Of a stretch of 15,436 bases of DNA, positions 15,387 through 15,436 are shown piece by piece. Under the pieces are notes generated by a model. That model searched no databases and was not told the DNA's origin. It saw only the letters and a program-made list of their open reading frames with translations. The stretch comes from an uncultured Thermoanaerobacteraceae bacterium (lineage in GTDB: Bacteria; Bacillota; DSM-12270; Thermacetogeniales; Thermacetogeniaceae). Location of the stretch: contig CALGIY010000141.1 of assembly GCA_937914965.1 (NCBI GenBank), forward strand, positions 1 to 15,436, read 5' to 3'. The translations under genes and the position numbers were made by a program. Numbering within the stretch: the first letter of the stretch is position 1; each line of letters opens with the position of its first letter.

Positions 15387-15436
15387 CGGGAATTGATCTG
15401 GTAAAAGAACAGATTCGGATTGCATCCGGACTGTTT
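15380..15436 (+). pseudogene. Biotin carboxylase (AccC/PycA) fragment joined to purM
   Basis: The frame from 15380 to the window end reads L-V-T-G-I-D-L-V-K-E-Q-I-R-I-A-S-G-L-F. V-T-G-I-D-L-V-K-E-Q-I-R-I-A-S-G is the near-invariant motif from the catalytic region of biotin carboxylases (acetyl-CoA, pyruvate and propionyl-CoA carboxylases), normally about 300 residues into the protein. No start or preceding part of that protein is present; the frame differs from that of purM. It is cut by the window edge, so how far it runs is unknown. Confidence 0.75.

Overview
The window looks like a chromosomal segment of an anaerobic low-to-mid-GC Firmicute of the class Clostridia, in the broad Peptococcaceae / Thermoanaerobacterales area. 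The grounds are a CIRCE-controlled groESL operon, a Ktr/Trk K+ uptake pair, a short thermophile/archaeal-type S-adenosylhomocysteinase, purine genes in purE-C-S-Q-L-F-M order, strong GGAGG ribosome sites, several TTG starts and classic intrinsic terminators. The genus is not identified from sequence alone.

Layout, all genes on the + strand. 1-372: 3' end of a metal-chelate (siderophore/cobalamin-type) ABC binding protein, then a terminator and a ~200-bp MITE-like imperfect palindrome flanked by TA. 883-2960: promoter, CIRCE operator, groES, groEL, terminator. 3021-3776: a membrane-anchored protein of unknown function with its own terminator. 3777-7291: strong promoter, a leader with a terminator-like hairpin, then trkH/ktrB, trkA/ktrA and ahcY. 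7368-9418: hpt and guaA behind an extended -10 promoter. 9522-15005: purE, a decayed purC, then purS, purQ, purL and purF, the last four overlapping one another. 15291-15436: a purM gene that stops after 31 codons and runs straight into a biotin-carboxylase fragment.

The main discovery is in the purine genes. Both triad (class I) glutamine amidotransferases in the window have lost the nucleophilic cysteine. In GuaA the usual G-I-C-Y-G reads G-I-G-E-G; the catalytic His is also replaced by Tyr and about 50 residues of the glutaminase domain are deleted, while the ATP-pyrophosphatase and dimerisation parts are intact. In PurQ the usual G-I-C-N-G-F-Q reads G-I-G-N-G-F-Q, with an otherwise well-kept fold and with His and Glu still present. 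In both, the codon is now GGC, one base from TGC. PurF, whose glutaminase is of the unrelated Ntn class, keeps its cysteine and other active-site residues. This suggests GMP synthetase and FGAM synthetase that run on free ammonia, as expected for a cell living in ammonia-rich conditions; this is an inference.

The alternative reading is that the whole purine locus is decaying, since purC is reduced to a remnant and purM is broken here. Full-length, clean purS, purL, purF, purE, hpt and guaA reading frames argue against simple decay. Whether intact purC and purM exist elsewhere in the genome decides between the two.
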